Shown in pieces: positions 14,154 through 22,187 of a stretch of 64,000 nt of DNA. The stretch is from Geoglobus ahangari. GTDB lineage: Archaea > Halobacteriota > Archaeoglobi > Archaeoglobales > Archaeoglobaceae. The DNA is taken from NCBI RefSeq assembly GCF_001006045.1, contig NZ_CP011267.1, positions 1,488,001-1,552,000 of the forward strand, given 5' to 3'. The stretch's first letter is position 1. Each line of letters begins with the position of its first letter. The notes under the pieces were generated by a model. That model saw only the letters and a list, made by a program, of their open reading frames with translations, was not told the DNA's origin and searched no databases. The translations under genes and the position numbers were made by a program.

Positions 14154-15105
14154 TGGAGAAGTCTGGGATGAAGTGAAGGAGCACGTTAAGGATGCTATAG
14201 AGCTCGGGTTTACCGGTGTGGCCGTTAAGAAGGAGTTCATGGAACTTGTGAGAAAGCTCGGCAACATTGAGGTTGAAGAGGCAGAGGTTTTCAGGATAAG
14301 AGGCGCGGAGGATCAGGAGAGAGTGGTGGAGCTGAGCAGGACTGCCGGAAGGATATTTCTGAGCTTTGACAACTGGAAGATCATCCCCCTCGAGAACCTG
14401 ATAGCGATGAAGGGAAGCGCCAAGATAATTCCGATAGTGAGCGATGCCGAGGAGGCGAGGGTGGTGCTGACAACCCTTGAAAGAGGTGCGGACGGAATTG
14501 CGATAACTCCGAGGAGCAGGGACGAGATGAGGTCGTTCAGAGACGTTGTTGAGGAGACGGAGTCGGTCAGGCTCGTGAAGGGCAGGGTTGTGGAGATAAG
14601 GAAGCTCGGCATGGGGGACAGGGTGTGCGTTGACACGATCACGATGATGACCCCGGGAGAGGGGATGCTCGTCGGGAACACGGCCGAGTTCATGTTCCTC
14701 GTGGCGAGCGAGAGCGAGGAGAGCGAGTATGTGGCCTCAAGGCCGTTCAGGGTAAATGCCGGGAGTGTGAACGCCTACATAAAAGTCGGTGAGAGGACAA
14801 GATACCTTGCCGAGCTGAGGGCTGGGGACGAGGTGGAGATAGTCAGACATGATGGCAGGACGAGGAGGAGCTACGTTGGGAGGGTAAAGATAGAGAAGAG
14901 GCCGATGTTGCTCGTCAGGGCGAGGGCTGGAGATGTGGAGGGGTCGGTGATCCTGCAGAACGCCGAGACGATAAAGCTCGTCGGGGAGGGAGGAAGGCAC
15001 ATAAGCGTCTCGGAGCTCAAGGAGGGAGATGAGATACTCGTTTACATCGGAGAGAAGGCCCGTCACTTTGGAGTCGCTGTGGAGGAGAGCATAATTGAAG
15101 GGTAG
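14128..15105 (+). CDS. aroB': 3-dehydroquinate synthase II (AroB')
   Basis: 325 residues of the archaeal DHQ synthase II family, which oxidatively deaminates and cyclises the AroA' product to 3-dehydroquinate using NAD+. The typical C-terminal beta-rich part (KVGERTRYLAELRAGDEV, TIKLVGEGGRHISVSELKEG) is present. ATG 14128 (MKEIWLIDDG) is preferred over GTG 14120-region starts because family members begin with a 'K-W' strand there. Overlap with aroA' (26 bases) and with aroD (11 bases) shows tight translational coupling. Confidence 0.93.
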   Translation: MKEIWLIDDGEVWDEVKEHVKDAIELGFTGVAVKKEFMELVRKLGNIEVEEAEVFRIRGAEDQERVVELSRTAGRIFLSFDNWKIIPLENLIAMKGSAKIIPIVSDAEEARVVLTTLERGADGIAITPRSRDEMRSFRDVVEETESVRLVKGRVVEIRKLGMGDRVCVDTITMMTPGEGMLVGNTAEFMFLVASESEESEYVASRPFRVNAGSVNAYIKVGERTRYLAELRAGDEVEIVRHDGRTRRSYVGRVKIEKRPMLLVRARAGDVEGSVILQNAETIKLVGEGGRHISVSELKEGDEILVYIGEKARHFGVAVEESIIEG

Positions 15106-15712
15106 CTTTGTTGTGAGCGTCAAGAGCTTCGCGGAGGCATCTCAGGCCGTTAGGGTAGCGGACGTGATCGAGTTCAGGCTCGACCTCTTCCCCTCTTTAC
15201 CGGAGTACGACAGAATCAGAACGGAGAAGCCCTCGATAGTCACCATAAGGCTCAAGGAGGATGGTGGAAGGTACGAGGGCGAGGAGGAAGAGAGGCTTGA
15301 GCTCTTGAGGAAGTATTCCAGGTATGTGGACTACGTTGACCTCGAAACGAGGCTCGATGATGAGGTATTTCTGAAGTTCGAGAAGGTCAAGATCATAGAG
15401 TCCTATCACAACTTCACTGAGACGCCGTCGTACGAGGAGCTGGTCGACATAGTCGAGGCCAAAAGGGGTGACGTGATAAAGATCGCGACGATGGGCGCTG
15501 GGAAGGAGGACGTCGTCAAGATCGTAAAGCTCCTGACTGAGTACGACGACGTCGTGGCGTTTTTGATGGGGAGGAAGTTCGCATACACGAGGATCCTCTC
15601 CTTCATCCTCGGCTCCCCGTTCATCTACTGCTCCCTCTCCACCCCTGTAGCTCCCGGGCAGTATGACGTTTACACAGCAAGAAAGATTCTGAAGTCGATG
15701 GGAGTCATATGA
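15095..15712 (+). CDS. aroD: 3-dehydroquinate dehydratase, type I
   Basis: 205 residues. Type I signatures are VIEFRLDLF near residue 26, the catalytic His in ESYHNF and the Schiff-base Lys in GDVIKIATMG, which dehydrate 3-dehydroquinate to 3-dehydroshikimate. The start is TTG 15095, with GGAGGAG upstream; the first strand GSFVVSVKSF fits the family and no ATG is available before it. Overlaps aroB' by 11 bases and its TGA overlaps the next ATG. Confidence 0.92.
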   Translation: MKGSFVVSVKSFAEASQAVRVADVIEFRLDLFPSLPEYDRIRTEKPSIVTIRLKEDGGRYEGEEEERLELLRKYSRYVDYVDLETRLDDEVFLKFEKVKIIESYHNFTETPSYEELVDIVEAKRGDVIKIATMGAGKEDVVKIVKLLTEYDDVVAFLMGRKFAYTRILSFILGSPFIYCSLSTPVAPGQYDVYTARKILKSMGVI

Positions 15713-17577
15713 GGATCCTGATTTACGGAATGGGCGGGATGGGTGGAATTTTCCACAGGTTCTTCGAGAACAGGGGCTACTTCGTCAAGGGCTACGACCT
15801 GAACCCCGACAGGAGTGAGGTGAGCTACGGGGAGATCGACGGGTTTGACGTCATATTTCTCTGCGTTCCAATGGATGAGATAGAGAATGCCCTCGAGGAC
15901 ATAGCAAGGAAGAACAGGAGCGCGCTCATAGTGGACATCTCAACGCTAAAGAACCTCGCAATTCCCCACCTCGAGAGGCTTGGCTTTGACTACCTCAGCA
16001 TCCACCCGATGTTCGGGCCGGACAGCGAGATAGGACTGTCGAACATAATCGTCGTTCACGAGAGTGGTAGGGAGGAGGAAAGGGTAATCCTCGAGGAGTT
16101 CAGAAGGGCTGGGGCAATAATCTCTCACATCTCTGTGGAGGAGCATGACAGGAAGATGGCCGAAATTCAGGGAACGGCCCACTTCCTCCTCTTCCTGTTC
16201 GCCCTGACTCTCAGGGGAAGGTTCGGGAAGGCATACCACTACGGCTCCCCGATATTTCTTGTCATGCACAAGCTCGCCAGCAGGATAATCAATCAGGACT
16301 GGAGGCTGTACTACCACATTCAGAAGAACGCTGAGGAGCTGAGGAAGGAGATTCTGGAGAATGCAAGGGTTCTTGACGAGATCATGAAGGACGAGCGGTC
16401 GTTCAAGGGCCTTGTTGATGAGCTGAGAGAGGAATTCGACGATTACAGGGACTCGACGATAGTGCTTGATGCGTACAAAACGACCGTCAATGCAGAGGGC
16501 ATAGACATGCTGAGGGGCTACATAAGGGCGATAGACTCCCTCGTCCTCCGGCTGATCGAGAAGAGGGTTGAGGCCGGAAGAAAGGTGGCTATGGAGAAGC
16601 TGAAGCTCAACGAGCCGGTCGAGATCTCTCATGTAGAGGATGTCAAGCTGAGGGAGCTTGTGACCAAAACAGAACTGAACCCCGTGATGGTCTCGGAGAT
16701 CTTCGAGAGGCTGATGAAGCTCACCAAGGAGGAGGAGTACAGGATTCTCGGTGTGAGGAAGAAGGTTGCCGTTCTCGGCCCTCCGGGAAGCTTTTCTGAG
16801 GAGACGGCGTTAAAGCTCGTGGGCTCGAGGCTGCCCCTCATCTACCAGAGCAAGGTGGAGGACATATTTCTCGCGGTGGAGAGCGGGAAAGCAGATTACG
16901 GCATAGTCCCCATAGAGAACTCCCTTCAGGGGACTGTCCTGCAGACCCTCGATGCTCTCTTGAGGCATGACGTGGAGGTCTTCGCCGAATACGAGTCGGA
17001 GATCAGGCACAACCTCGTGGCCAAGAAGCGACTGCCCCTCAGGGACATAGAGGTCGTGTACTCCCACCCTCAGGCAATAGCCCAGTGCAGCGAGTTCATA
17101 AACAACTACCTACCGCACGCGGAGATAAGGTACACGAGAACCACAAGCGAGGCGATAGAGATGCTGGACGACAGGTCAGCGGCCATAGCGTCTGAGCTCG
17201 CGGCCAAGCTCTACAGGCTGCAGGTCATAAAGAGGGACATTCAGTCATTGACGTCAAACAGGACGAGGTTCTACATTATACGGAGGAGTGGCGGCTCTGT
17301 GAATGGTGATGAGAGCCTGACGTGCCTGTTCTTCGGAGTGGATGACAGGCCGGGGGCACTCTACAGGGTGCTTGAGGTCTTCTACAAGAACGGGATAAAC
17401 CTCAGGAAGCTCGAGAGCAGGCCAGCTGGCACGAGGCTCGGGGACTACATATTCTTCGCCGAGGCTGAGGAAAAGCTCGGAGAAAACATCGTGGAGGAGA
17501 TAAAAAAGAGAACGACGTTCTGCAAGGTCGCTGGCTTCTTCAGGAAGGTTGACAGGCTCGACGTCTTCACAGGTTAG
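15709..17577 (+). CDS. Trifunctional prephenate dehydrogenase / chorismate mutase / prephenate dehydratase
   Basis: 622 residues join three enzymes of Phe and Tyr synthesis. About 1-260 is an NAD(P)-dependent prephenate dehydrogenase (IYGMGGMGGIFHRFF nucleotide site, SIHPMFGP, H-F-L helix). About 261-345 is an AroQ chorismate mutase (IDSLVLRLIEKRVEAGRKVA). About 350-622 is prephenate dehydratase (GPPGSFSEETA, TRTTSEAIEM, TSNRTRFYII) with a C-terminal ACT domain (FFGVDDRPGALYRVLEVF, ESRP) for feedback by Phe. A. fulgidus has the same fusion (AF0227). ATG 15709 overlaps the aroD stop. Its stop overlaps a convergent gene by 11 bases. Confidence 0.95.
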   Translation: MRILIYGMGGMGGIFHRFFENRGYFVKGYDLNPDRSEVSYGEIDGFDVIFLCVPMDEIENALEDIARKNRSALIVDISTLKNLAIPHLERLGFDYLSIHPMFGPDSEIGLSNIIVVHESGREEERVILEEFRRAGAIISHISVEEHDRKMAEIQGTAHFLLFLFALTLRGRFGKAYHYGSPIFLVMHKLASRIINQDWRLYYHIQKNAEELRKEILENARVLDEIMKDERSFKGLVDELREEFDDYRDSTIVLDAYKTTVNAEGIDMLRGYIRAIDSLVLRLIEKRVEAGRKVAMEKLKLNEPVEISHVEDVKLRELVTKTELNPVMVSEIFERLMKLTKEEEYRILGVRKKVAVLGPPGSFSEETALKLVGSRLPLIYQSKVEDIFLAVESGKADYGIVPIENSLQGTVLQTLDALLRHDVEVFAEYESEIRHNLVAKKRLPLRDIEVVYSHPQAIAQCSEFINNYLPHAEIRYTRTTSEAIEMLDDRSAAIASELAAKLYRLQVIKRDIQSLTSNRTRFYIIRRSGGSVNGDESLTCLFFGVDDRPGALYRVLEVFYKNGINLRKLESRPAGTRLGDYIFFAEAEEKLGENIVEEIKKRTTFCKVAGFFRKVDRLDVFTG

Positions 17578-17755
17578 AGAACATCATCAGAAACAGGATT
17601 CCGAAGAGCATCGCGAACATGAAGATGATGTAGTTCCTCTGCTTCTTTCTGTCCTCCTCGTACCTGTTCTGGCACTCCTTTCCGCAGAATATCTCCTCAG
17701 GCTCTATGGCCTTACCGCAAACAACGCAGTGCCTGTGCGGAATTATTCCGGGCAT
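17567..17755 (-). CDS. Zinc-ribbon, tail-anchored small membrane protein (DUF2116-like)
   Basis: 62 residues: an N-terminal zinc ribbon with HCVVCGKAI and IFCGKECQNRY (two CX2-3C pairs), a charged linker and one C-terminal membrane helix (YIIFMFAMLFGILFLMMF). Archaeal DUF2116 proteins have this build; function is unknown. It converges on and overlaps the 3' end of the trifunctional aromatic gene by 11 bases. Confidence 0.8.
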   Translation of the reverse strand: MPGIIPHRHCVVCGKAIEPEEIFCGKECQNRYEEDRKKQRNYIIFMFAMLFGILFLMMFSNL

Positions 17756-17786
17756 GTGGCAAATTCTGCGAGCCCGTATAAATAGT

Positions 17787-18377
17787 TTATTTCTCCTTTA
17801 TGTACTTCTCAAGAACCGAATCGAGTTCGACCTCGTAACCCCTGACCCTGAGCCTGAAGACGTACTTCTCGTCTATTGGCGTTTCGGACTTCAGGATGAA
17901 CGTGAGCTGGTTGTCGTTTAGCTCCTTCTCGAGGTGGAAGATCTCGGAGAACAGCCTCGAGATAAGGATCTCGTCTCTCCTCGGCTGGGCACCCTTGATC
18001 ATCAGCCCGACGACCGTGCCGTTCTTCCCCTCCACCTTGTTCATCAGGTTGGCGAGGAAGAGGTATGTTTTTTCGAGGCCGTGAACAAGAATGAGCTCGG
18101 AGATGAGGGTTATGCAGACAGAAGAAGGCTCCCTTCTCGTCTCTATCGATTTTGACAGGAGAATGTTGATCTCGTTGAGGTTGGCGATGTTGAACTTTCT
18201 GGAGCTGAAAATCTCGAGATTCGGTCTCTTTCTGTAGGCGTCGATTATTCTCTGAACTATGAGGGGATTTTCCGAGGGGAACCAAATTACGTTATCTGAG
18301 ACCTTTGTGGTGATGTTGTATGCCAGTGAGGTTCCGCCGAAGCCACTGTCTGCTATGACGAGATAGCTTTTGACCAT
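17787..18377 (-). CDS. Degenerate RecA/KaiC-like protein, function unknown
   Basis: 196 residues. The N terminus VKSYLVIADSGFGGTSLAYNI looks like a strand and P-loop position, but the lysine and serine/threonine of a Walker A are missing, so ATP binding is doubtful. The rest alternates strands and helices like single-domain KaiC relatives that archaea use in signalling. Leaderless start at ATG 18377 from a TATA box at about 18400-18409. An inverted repeat lies between TATA and start. The similar-looking protein at 54476-55117 may be a distant relative. Confidence 0.55.
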   Translation of the reverse strand: MVKSYLVIADSGFGGTSLAYNITTKVSDNVIWFPSENPLIVQRIIDAYRKRPNLEIFSSRKFNIANLNEINILLSKSIETRREPSSVCITLISELILVHGLEKTYLFLANLMNKVEGKNGTVVGLMIKGAQPRRDEILISRLFSEIFHLEKELNDNQLTFILKSETPIDEKYVFRLRVRGYEVELDSVLEKYIKEK

Positions 18378-18382
18378 TACTC

Positions 18383-18409
18383 ATCACACCTGGGGTGATA
18401 ATATAATCT
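18383..18409 (-). promoter_or_regulatory. Promoter with 17-base imperfect palindrome
   Basis: ATCACACCTGGGGTGAT (18383-18399, seven of eight arm positions pair) lies between the minus-strand TATA box (AGATTATATTAT, about 18398-18410) and the start codon at 18377, a position where a repressor would block initiation. Confidence 0.45.
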
Positions 18410-18456
18410 TTACTGCCAATTTATTAACCTTATTCCCTAAATACTTCTCTTAGCCT

Positions 18457-18471
18457 CCATCATTATGATGG
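18457..18471. repeat. Inverted repeat CCATCAT-T-ATGATGG
   Basis: Perfect 7-bp arms around a single T, immediately after the stop of the ubiquitin-like gene (minus strand) and upstream of the promoter of the 17787-18377 gene. It could be a transcript-end hairpin or an operator. Confidence 0.4.
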
Positions 18472-18472
18472 A

Positions 18473-18715
18473 TTAGCCACCAGAAATAACCCTGAGCACT
18501 TTAACCTCTCCGTCTTCTACGGTGGAGTCTATGGGCACAGGTTCGGTATTCTTAACGAGCACCACGGTCTCAGGATTGATTCCGAACTCCTCAAGAAGCT
18601 CTGAATACTTCTTCCCCGGCTCAACCTCAACCTCCCTCTCCCTGATATCGAACCCTCCTAAAAAAGTGAACTTGACCTTAATCCTCCTCCGGTAGGATTT
18701 CTCTTGCGACCTCAT
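18473..18715 (-). CDS. Ubiquitin-like small archaeal modifier / MoaD-ThiS family protein
   Basis: 80 residues with a beta-grasp pattern (IKVKFTFLGGFDIREREVEV, a helix SELLEEFG, PVPIDSTVEDGEVKVLRVISGG) ending in Gly-Gly, the tail that is adenylated or thiocarboxylated in MoaD, ThiS and SAMP proteins. It may carry sulfur or be attached to other proteins. ATG 18715 is the only standard start that keeps the whole fold; it lies inside the end of the small gene upstream (overlap 38 bases). No E1 partner is adjacent, though an E1-like protein is at 58289-58897. Confidence 0.75.
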   Translation of the reverse strand: MRSQEKSYRRRIKVKFTFLGGFDIREREVEVEPGKKYSELLEEFGINPETVVLVKNTEPVPIDSTVEDGEVKVLRVISGG

Positions 18716-18785
18716 GAACGGTTCTATCTTCCCTCGGGTTTTTAATGTCATCGACATTCTTGAGAAGCAGCTTCTCATCCTTCAT
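18678..18785 (-). CDS. 35-residue acidic/charged peptide overlapping the ubiquitin-like gene
   Basis: ATG 18785 is preceded by an ideal AAGGAGATC and opens a frame with MKDEKLLLKNVDDIKNPRED and ends ...REILPEED with TAA 18678-18680. An in-frame ATG at 18839 would add an Arg-rich N terminus, but the TATA box at about 18851-18860 places the transcript start after it. The frame overlaps the next gene by 38 bases in another frame, as in coupled operons. Function unknown. Confidence 0.5.
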   Translation of the reverse strand: MKDEKLLLKNVDDIKNPREDRTVHEVAREILPEED

Positions 18786-18917
18786 GATCTCCTTCTTCCT
18801 GCCCTTTCTCCTGAAAAGCCTCCAGTTAAAGCGTCTCATATGGGATCACAATTATATAGTTGGTTTTTCCCCTATATTAATATTCTCCGACCCCGGCGTA
18901 AAATTTCTCAGAAGATA

Positions 18918-19508
18918 TTATTTAAATGCACCAAACAAATCCACCCTACCCCTCCTTGCAAGCACATCCTTGAGAGTGTTCTTCACTCCGGAGATATCTC
19001 CCTTCTTGGCCACCGTGGGAATAACCCTCTCCCTGTCCACACTCATTCTGGATGAGATGTACTCAAGCACCTCCTCGCCGTTCTCGACCTTGTCGAACTT
19101 GTTCGCGCAGACTATCACCTCAACACCCACATCTCGCAAGAAATCGGCCATCTCAACGTCAACCGGGATGTATCCCCTGCTGTCCCACCTCTCCACAACT
19201 TCTCTGAAGGCCTTGGAGTCGATCACTATCACTCCCGCAGCGATTCTGCTCGCGTTCTCCTCAATGTAGTGGACGATGAAGTCCTTCACCCTCTCGTTGA
19301 ACCCCCTGCTTACACCTTTAACATACCCAAAACCCGGGAGGTCGGTGGCGAGAAGGTCTCTGTAGCTGTAGAAGTTCGGGGCGATGGTCGTGCCGGGCCT
19401 CTTTCCTTTCCTCACCCGGACACCGAAAAGGTGGGAAAAGAGGGTGGACTTGCCAACGTTCGATCTGCCTGTAAAAATTATCTCGATGTTAACCCGGCCA
19501 GAGCCCAT
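18918..19508 (-). CDS. engB: EngB/YihA-type GTPase
   Basis: 196 residues with G1 GRSNVGKST, G2 Thr in PGTTIAP, G3 DLPGFG and G4 NKFDKVE, the order and spacing of EngB. Bacterial EngB assists large ribosomal subunit assembly; the archaeal role is taken to be similar. It starts inside the end of the Sec61 beta gene (20-base overlap) with MGSGRVNIEIIFTGRSN. Confidence 0.9.
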   Translation of the reverse strand: MGSGRVNIEIIFTGRSNVGKSTLFSHLFGVRVRKGKRPGTTIAPNFYSYRDLLATDLPGFGYVKGVSRGFNERVKDFIVHYIEENASRIAAGVIVIDSKAFREVVERWDSRGYIPVDVEMADFLRDVGVEVIVCANKFDKVENGEEVLEYISSRMSVDRERVIPTVAKKGDISGVKNTLKDVLARRGRVDLFGAFK

Positions 19509-19662
19509 AGTACGCGTTGAGAATTATCGTCAGGAATCCAACCACGAGGCCGAAAGCGAGCACGGCTTTTGGACTTATCTTTATCTGAGTCTTCTCCTCC
19601 TCGAAGTACCTCATTATTCCTGCCGAGGACATCAGTGGTGGTGCCTTCTCCTTCTTCGCCAT
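19489..19662 (-). CDS. secG: Preprotein translocase subunit Sec61 beta (SecG)
   Basis: 57 residues: MAKKEKAPPLMSSAGIMRYF, an acidic linker EEEKTQIKISPKAV and a single C-terminal membrane helix (VLAFGLVVGFLTIILNAYYG). This is the compact archaeal Sec61 beta with its conserved 'P-x-x-A-G-L/I-x-R-Y/F' stretch. It is the small tail-anchored subunit of the SecYEG channel. The start ATG 19662 matches a TATA-like GTTAAATAC (about 19682-19694) for leaderless transcription, and the gene is coupled to engB. Confidence 0.92.
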   Translation of the reverse strand: MAKKEKAPPLMSSAGIMRYFEEEKTQIKISPKAVLAFGLVVGFLTIILNAYYGLWPG

Positions 19663-19669
19663 GGGGAAT

Positions 19670-19694
19670 GGTATTATACCCCATGTATTTAACT
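19670..19694. promoter_or_regulatory. Overlapping divergent promoters (Sec61 beta / amidohydrolase)
   Basis: GGTATTATACC (about 19670-19680), itself palindromic, is 26 bases before the amidohydrolase ATG at 19701. The minus-strand TTAAATAC next to it is about 27 bases before the Sec61 beta ATG at 19662. The two TATA elements are side by side, so only one polymerase can probably initiate at a time. Confidence 0.5.
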
Positions 19695-19700
19695 TTATCC

Positions 19701-20669
19701 ATGCAACCCCTCAGAGTCCTCGATGCCGTGAGCGGAGAAACGGGCTACTTCCTTCTGGACTCGGAGTGGAGGTTCGAGGTTGCGAGCGTGACTCCCGACT
19801 TCGTCGTCTTCCCCTCATTCTTCAACGCCCACACCCACATAGGCGACTCTGCTGTAGAGGCTCCGAAGATGGGGCTCGAGGAGCTTGTGGGGCCCGGGGG
19901 GTACAAGTTCAGGGTTCTTGAGGAGTCGAGCGAGGATGAGCTTGTCGAGTGGATGAGGAAATCAGTGGCACTGATTGCAAAAACAGCCTCAACATCGCTC
20001 GAGTTCAGGGAGGGGGGTCTGCGGGGATACGAGCTGTACCTGAAGGCAGATGAGGAGAGGAGGCTCATGGCCCTTTCAAGGCCATCGAGCGAGGAGGAAG
20101 CTAAGAGGCTCGTGGAGATATCGCAGGGCTTCAACTTCAGCAGCGTGAGGGATCACGACCTCGACCTTCTCGAGTTCTGCAGAAGATTGGCGAGGAAGCA
20201 CGGGAAGGTTTTCGCGATTCATGCCGGGGAGAAAGATGGTGGGGACGTGGAAGATGCCCTGTCCCTCGAGCCGGACTTCATCATCCACATGAACATGGCG
20301 GAGAGGAGGCAGGTGGAGGAAGCAATGGAGACTGGAGCAGGAATAGTGACGTGCTTCAGGTCAAACGCGTTTTTTGGGCTCATGAACATCAAAAACTACG
20401 AGCTGTTCTCGGAGTACGAGAGGTGGATGATCGGCACGGATAATGCCATGATAGCATCCCCGTCAATGTTCGACGAGGTCAGGTTCGCGAGCTACCTGTT
20501 TGATCCGGAGGTTGTTTTTCAGGCCTCCACGAGGAACCCGTTTTTCGAGAGCTACACGATCGCGAGGATGGAGAAGGTGAACCCGCGAAACCCTGTGCTT
20601 TCGATAGTTCGTAGGCTCGAGAGCTGCGACGTCTTCAAAATTGTGAGGGGGAGCGTTTCCTTCGAGTAG
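19701..20669 (+). CDS. Amidohydrolase-family metal-dependent deaminase/hydrolase
   Basis: 322 residues of the amidohydrolase superfamily TIM barrel: metal ligands in NAHTHIGD, a His in VFAIHAGEK, FIIHMNMA, and the catalytic Asp in IGTDNAM. This resembles nucleoside or chlorohydrolase-like deaminases of Archaeoglobales, but the substrate is unknown. ATG 19701 is used because the TATA box is exactly one promoter distance upstream; in-frame upstream Met codons would lie in the Sec61 beta gene. It converges with the dUTPase-like gene, whose stop abuts its own. Confidence 0.8.
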   Translation: MQPLRVLDAVSGETGYFLLDSEWRFEVASVTPDFVVFPSFFNAHTHIGDSAVEAPKMGLEELVGPGGYKFRVLEESSEDELVEWMRKSVALIAKTASTSLEFREGGLRGYELYLKADEERRLMALSRPSSEEEAKRLVEISQGFNFSSVRDHDLDLLEFCRRLARKHGKVFAIHAGEKDGGDVEDALSLEPDFIIHMNMAERRQVEEAMETGAGIVTCFRSNAFFGLMNIKNYELFSEYERWMIGTDNAMIASPSMFDEVRFASYLFDPEVVFQASTRNPFFESYTIARMEKVNPRNPVLSIVRRLESCDVFKIVRGSVSFE

Positions 20670-21173
20670 TCAGACGTTCTCTCCCCTGTAGATCCCCGAG
20701 TACCCCTCGGTCTCTCCGTCGAGCCTGAAGAAGACGAGCTGCACTATTCTCGCGTTCCTCTTGAGCCACAGCCCGTCCTCGTTGTAAACCACCAGCCCCA
20801 CCTCGCTCCTGCCAACGTATCCAGCATCCCACACGGCCGTGAGGATGTTCGCTCCGGCCCTTATGAGGCTCGACCTCGGTCTGGCAAGGGCCATCATGTC
20901 ATTGGGGATTCTCACGACCTCGTTTATGTAGGCTCTGTAGTACCCCTTCTCCAGAAAGACCCACTCGTTCTCGAAGGGCATTTCCTCAGTTTCTGGAATT
21001 CTCCTCTCGGAGTTGTCGAAGTCCAGCCTGCCCTCCCCTGAAATCCTCGCAACCTTTCTCAGCGTGCAGTCGAATCCGTTGGGCTGGAGCTGGGTCTCGA
21101 GGTCGACGTAGTCGGAGATCAGGGACTGGCTTTCAATCAGCCTCCGGATCTCATCCTTGGAGAGCACACCCAT
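20670..21173 (-). CDS. dUTPase / dCTP deaminase family protein
   Basis: 167 residues. QPNGFDCTL near residue 31 and ARPRSSLIRAGANILTAVWD with DAGYVGRSEVGLVV are the trimeric dUTPase/dCTP deaminase signatures. The catalytic Glu that dCTP deaminases carry after the PRSSL region is not obvious and the motif looks dUTPase-like, as in archaeal members annotated as dUTP diphosphatase. It should remove dUTP and supply dUMP. A TATATATCC element upstream gives a short leader. Confidence 0.85.
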   Translation of the reverse strand: MGVLSKDEIRRLIESQSLISDYVDLETQLQPNGFDCTLRKVARISGEGRLDFDNSERRIPETEEMPFENEWVFLEKGYYRAYINEVVRIPNDMMALARPRSSLIRAGANILTAVWDAGYVGRSEVGLVVYNEDGLWLKRNARIVQLVFFRLDGETEGYSGIYRGENV

Positions 21174-21205
21174 AGCGGAAGTATCTCACGCGGATATATA
21201 CCTTC

Positions 21206-21562
21206 CTACCCTCCGAACCTCCAGCCCCTCCTTGCTGAGATGCTGGTGAAGTCTATGTAGTACGCATCCACCTCATCGTACATTTTGAGGTTTCTCGCAA
21301 CCTCTACGGCAATTATGTGCGCGCACGGTGCTTTGCCTTTGAGGTTGAACTGGAAGTCCCTGCAGGTGCAGAACCTCTCGTCGACTATGTACTCCTCTCT
21401 GCCAACCACCACGAAGAAGTCTCTGTACCTCTTGACCCTCCGCTCCTTAACGTAGAAGAACGCCTTGTCACCTCTTTTACCAAAAACGTCAATCAGGTAT
21501 TTGTAAAGGGAAAAATCGAACCTTTTGAACCTCTTCAGGTTCTCGAGCTCACTCCAGGTCAT
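21206..21562 (-). CDS. SWIM zinc-finger protein
   Basis: 118 residues with a CXCX(n)CXH motif, CTCRDFQFNLKGKAPCAHII, near residue 70-90. SWIM domains bind zinc and contact DNA or proteins, for example as partners of RadA paralogs in archaea. The rest has no recognised motif. Its start overlaps the DUF2150-like gene upstream by 14 bases, indicating one operon. Confidence 0.8.
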   Translation of the reverse strand: MTWSELENLKRFKRFDFSLYKYLIDVFGKRGDKAFFYVKERRVKRYRDFFVVVGREEYIVDERFCTCRDFQFNLKGKAPCAHIIAVEVARNLKMYDEVDAYYIDFTSISARRGWRFGG

Positions 21563-22121
21563 CCTCCACTTCCGTTCTGTCGATCTCGATGAGGTGGTGG
21601 ACTGTGCTTATCGCATCTATGGCGTCAAGCCATCCGATGACGAACAGATCCTCGTCAGGAATTTCGAGATCCTCAGGCAACCTCTCACCTGCGAGTGCCT
21701 TGGCCGCCATCTTTGCCATGTCCTCGAACGCACCCTCAAGGTCTCCACTCTTCTCCTTCTTTATTGCGTCCTCCAGAAGCTTCTCGAAGGACTTTCTGCT
21801 GACCTTTCCGGCTATCGTCAGCTCGAGCCCCTTTGCGACCACCTTCATGTTCTCCTTGGTCATCTCGAGCAGCTCAGCCTTCACATCGTCTCCAACATCG
21901 TAGCTCCTGTCGAGGAGGGGCTTGCTCTCCTCTATGAACTTCAGAGCGTCCTTCTTGGTCACCTCCCTCTCCCTTATGCTCTTCAGGAGGTTCAGGCATG
22001 CGATTATGTAGTCGTCGAGCATCTTGTCGAACACTTCCAGCCCCTTCCCGCTCTCAAGGTCAAGCTCCTCGTCCTTTATCCTCTCAATCCAGTTGTTGAG
22101 CCTGTCTTCGGTGTAGAACAT
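21549..22121 (-). CDS. Conserved archaeal helical protein (DUF2150-like)
   Basis: 190 residues, helical and acidic throughout (MFYTEDRLNNWIERIKDEEL, LLKSIREREVTKKDALKFIEE, WLDAIDAISTVHHLIEIDRT). It resembles the uncharacterised archaeal DUF2150 family; the assignment comes from memory of the family pattern. No catalytic motif is seen. It is upstream of and overlaps the SWIM-domain gene. Confidence 0.65.
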   Translation of the reverse strand: MFYTEDRLNNWIERIKDEELDLESGKGLEVFDKMLDDYIIACLNLLKSIREREVTKKDALKFIEESKPLLDRSYDVGDDVKAELLEMTKENMKVVAKGLELTIAGKVSRKSFEKLLEDAIKKEKSGDLEGAFEDMAKMAAKALAGERLPEDLEIPDEDLFVIGWLDAIDAISTVHHLIEIDRTEVEDDLE

Positions 22122-22187
22122 CAGCAGAACTTGTCAAGCCTGAAATATAACGTTTTTGTTCGGCAAAGAATTGAATGAAAAAGAGGT

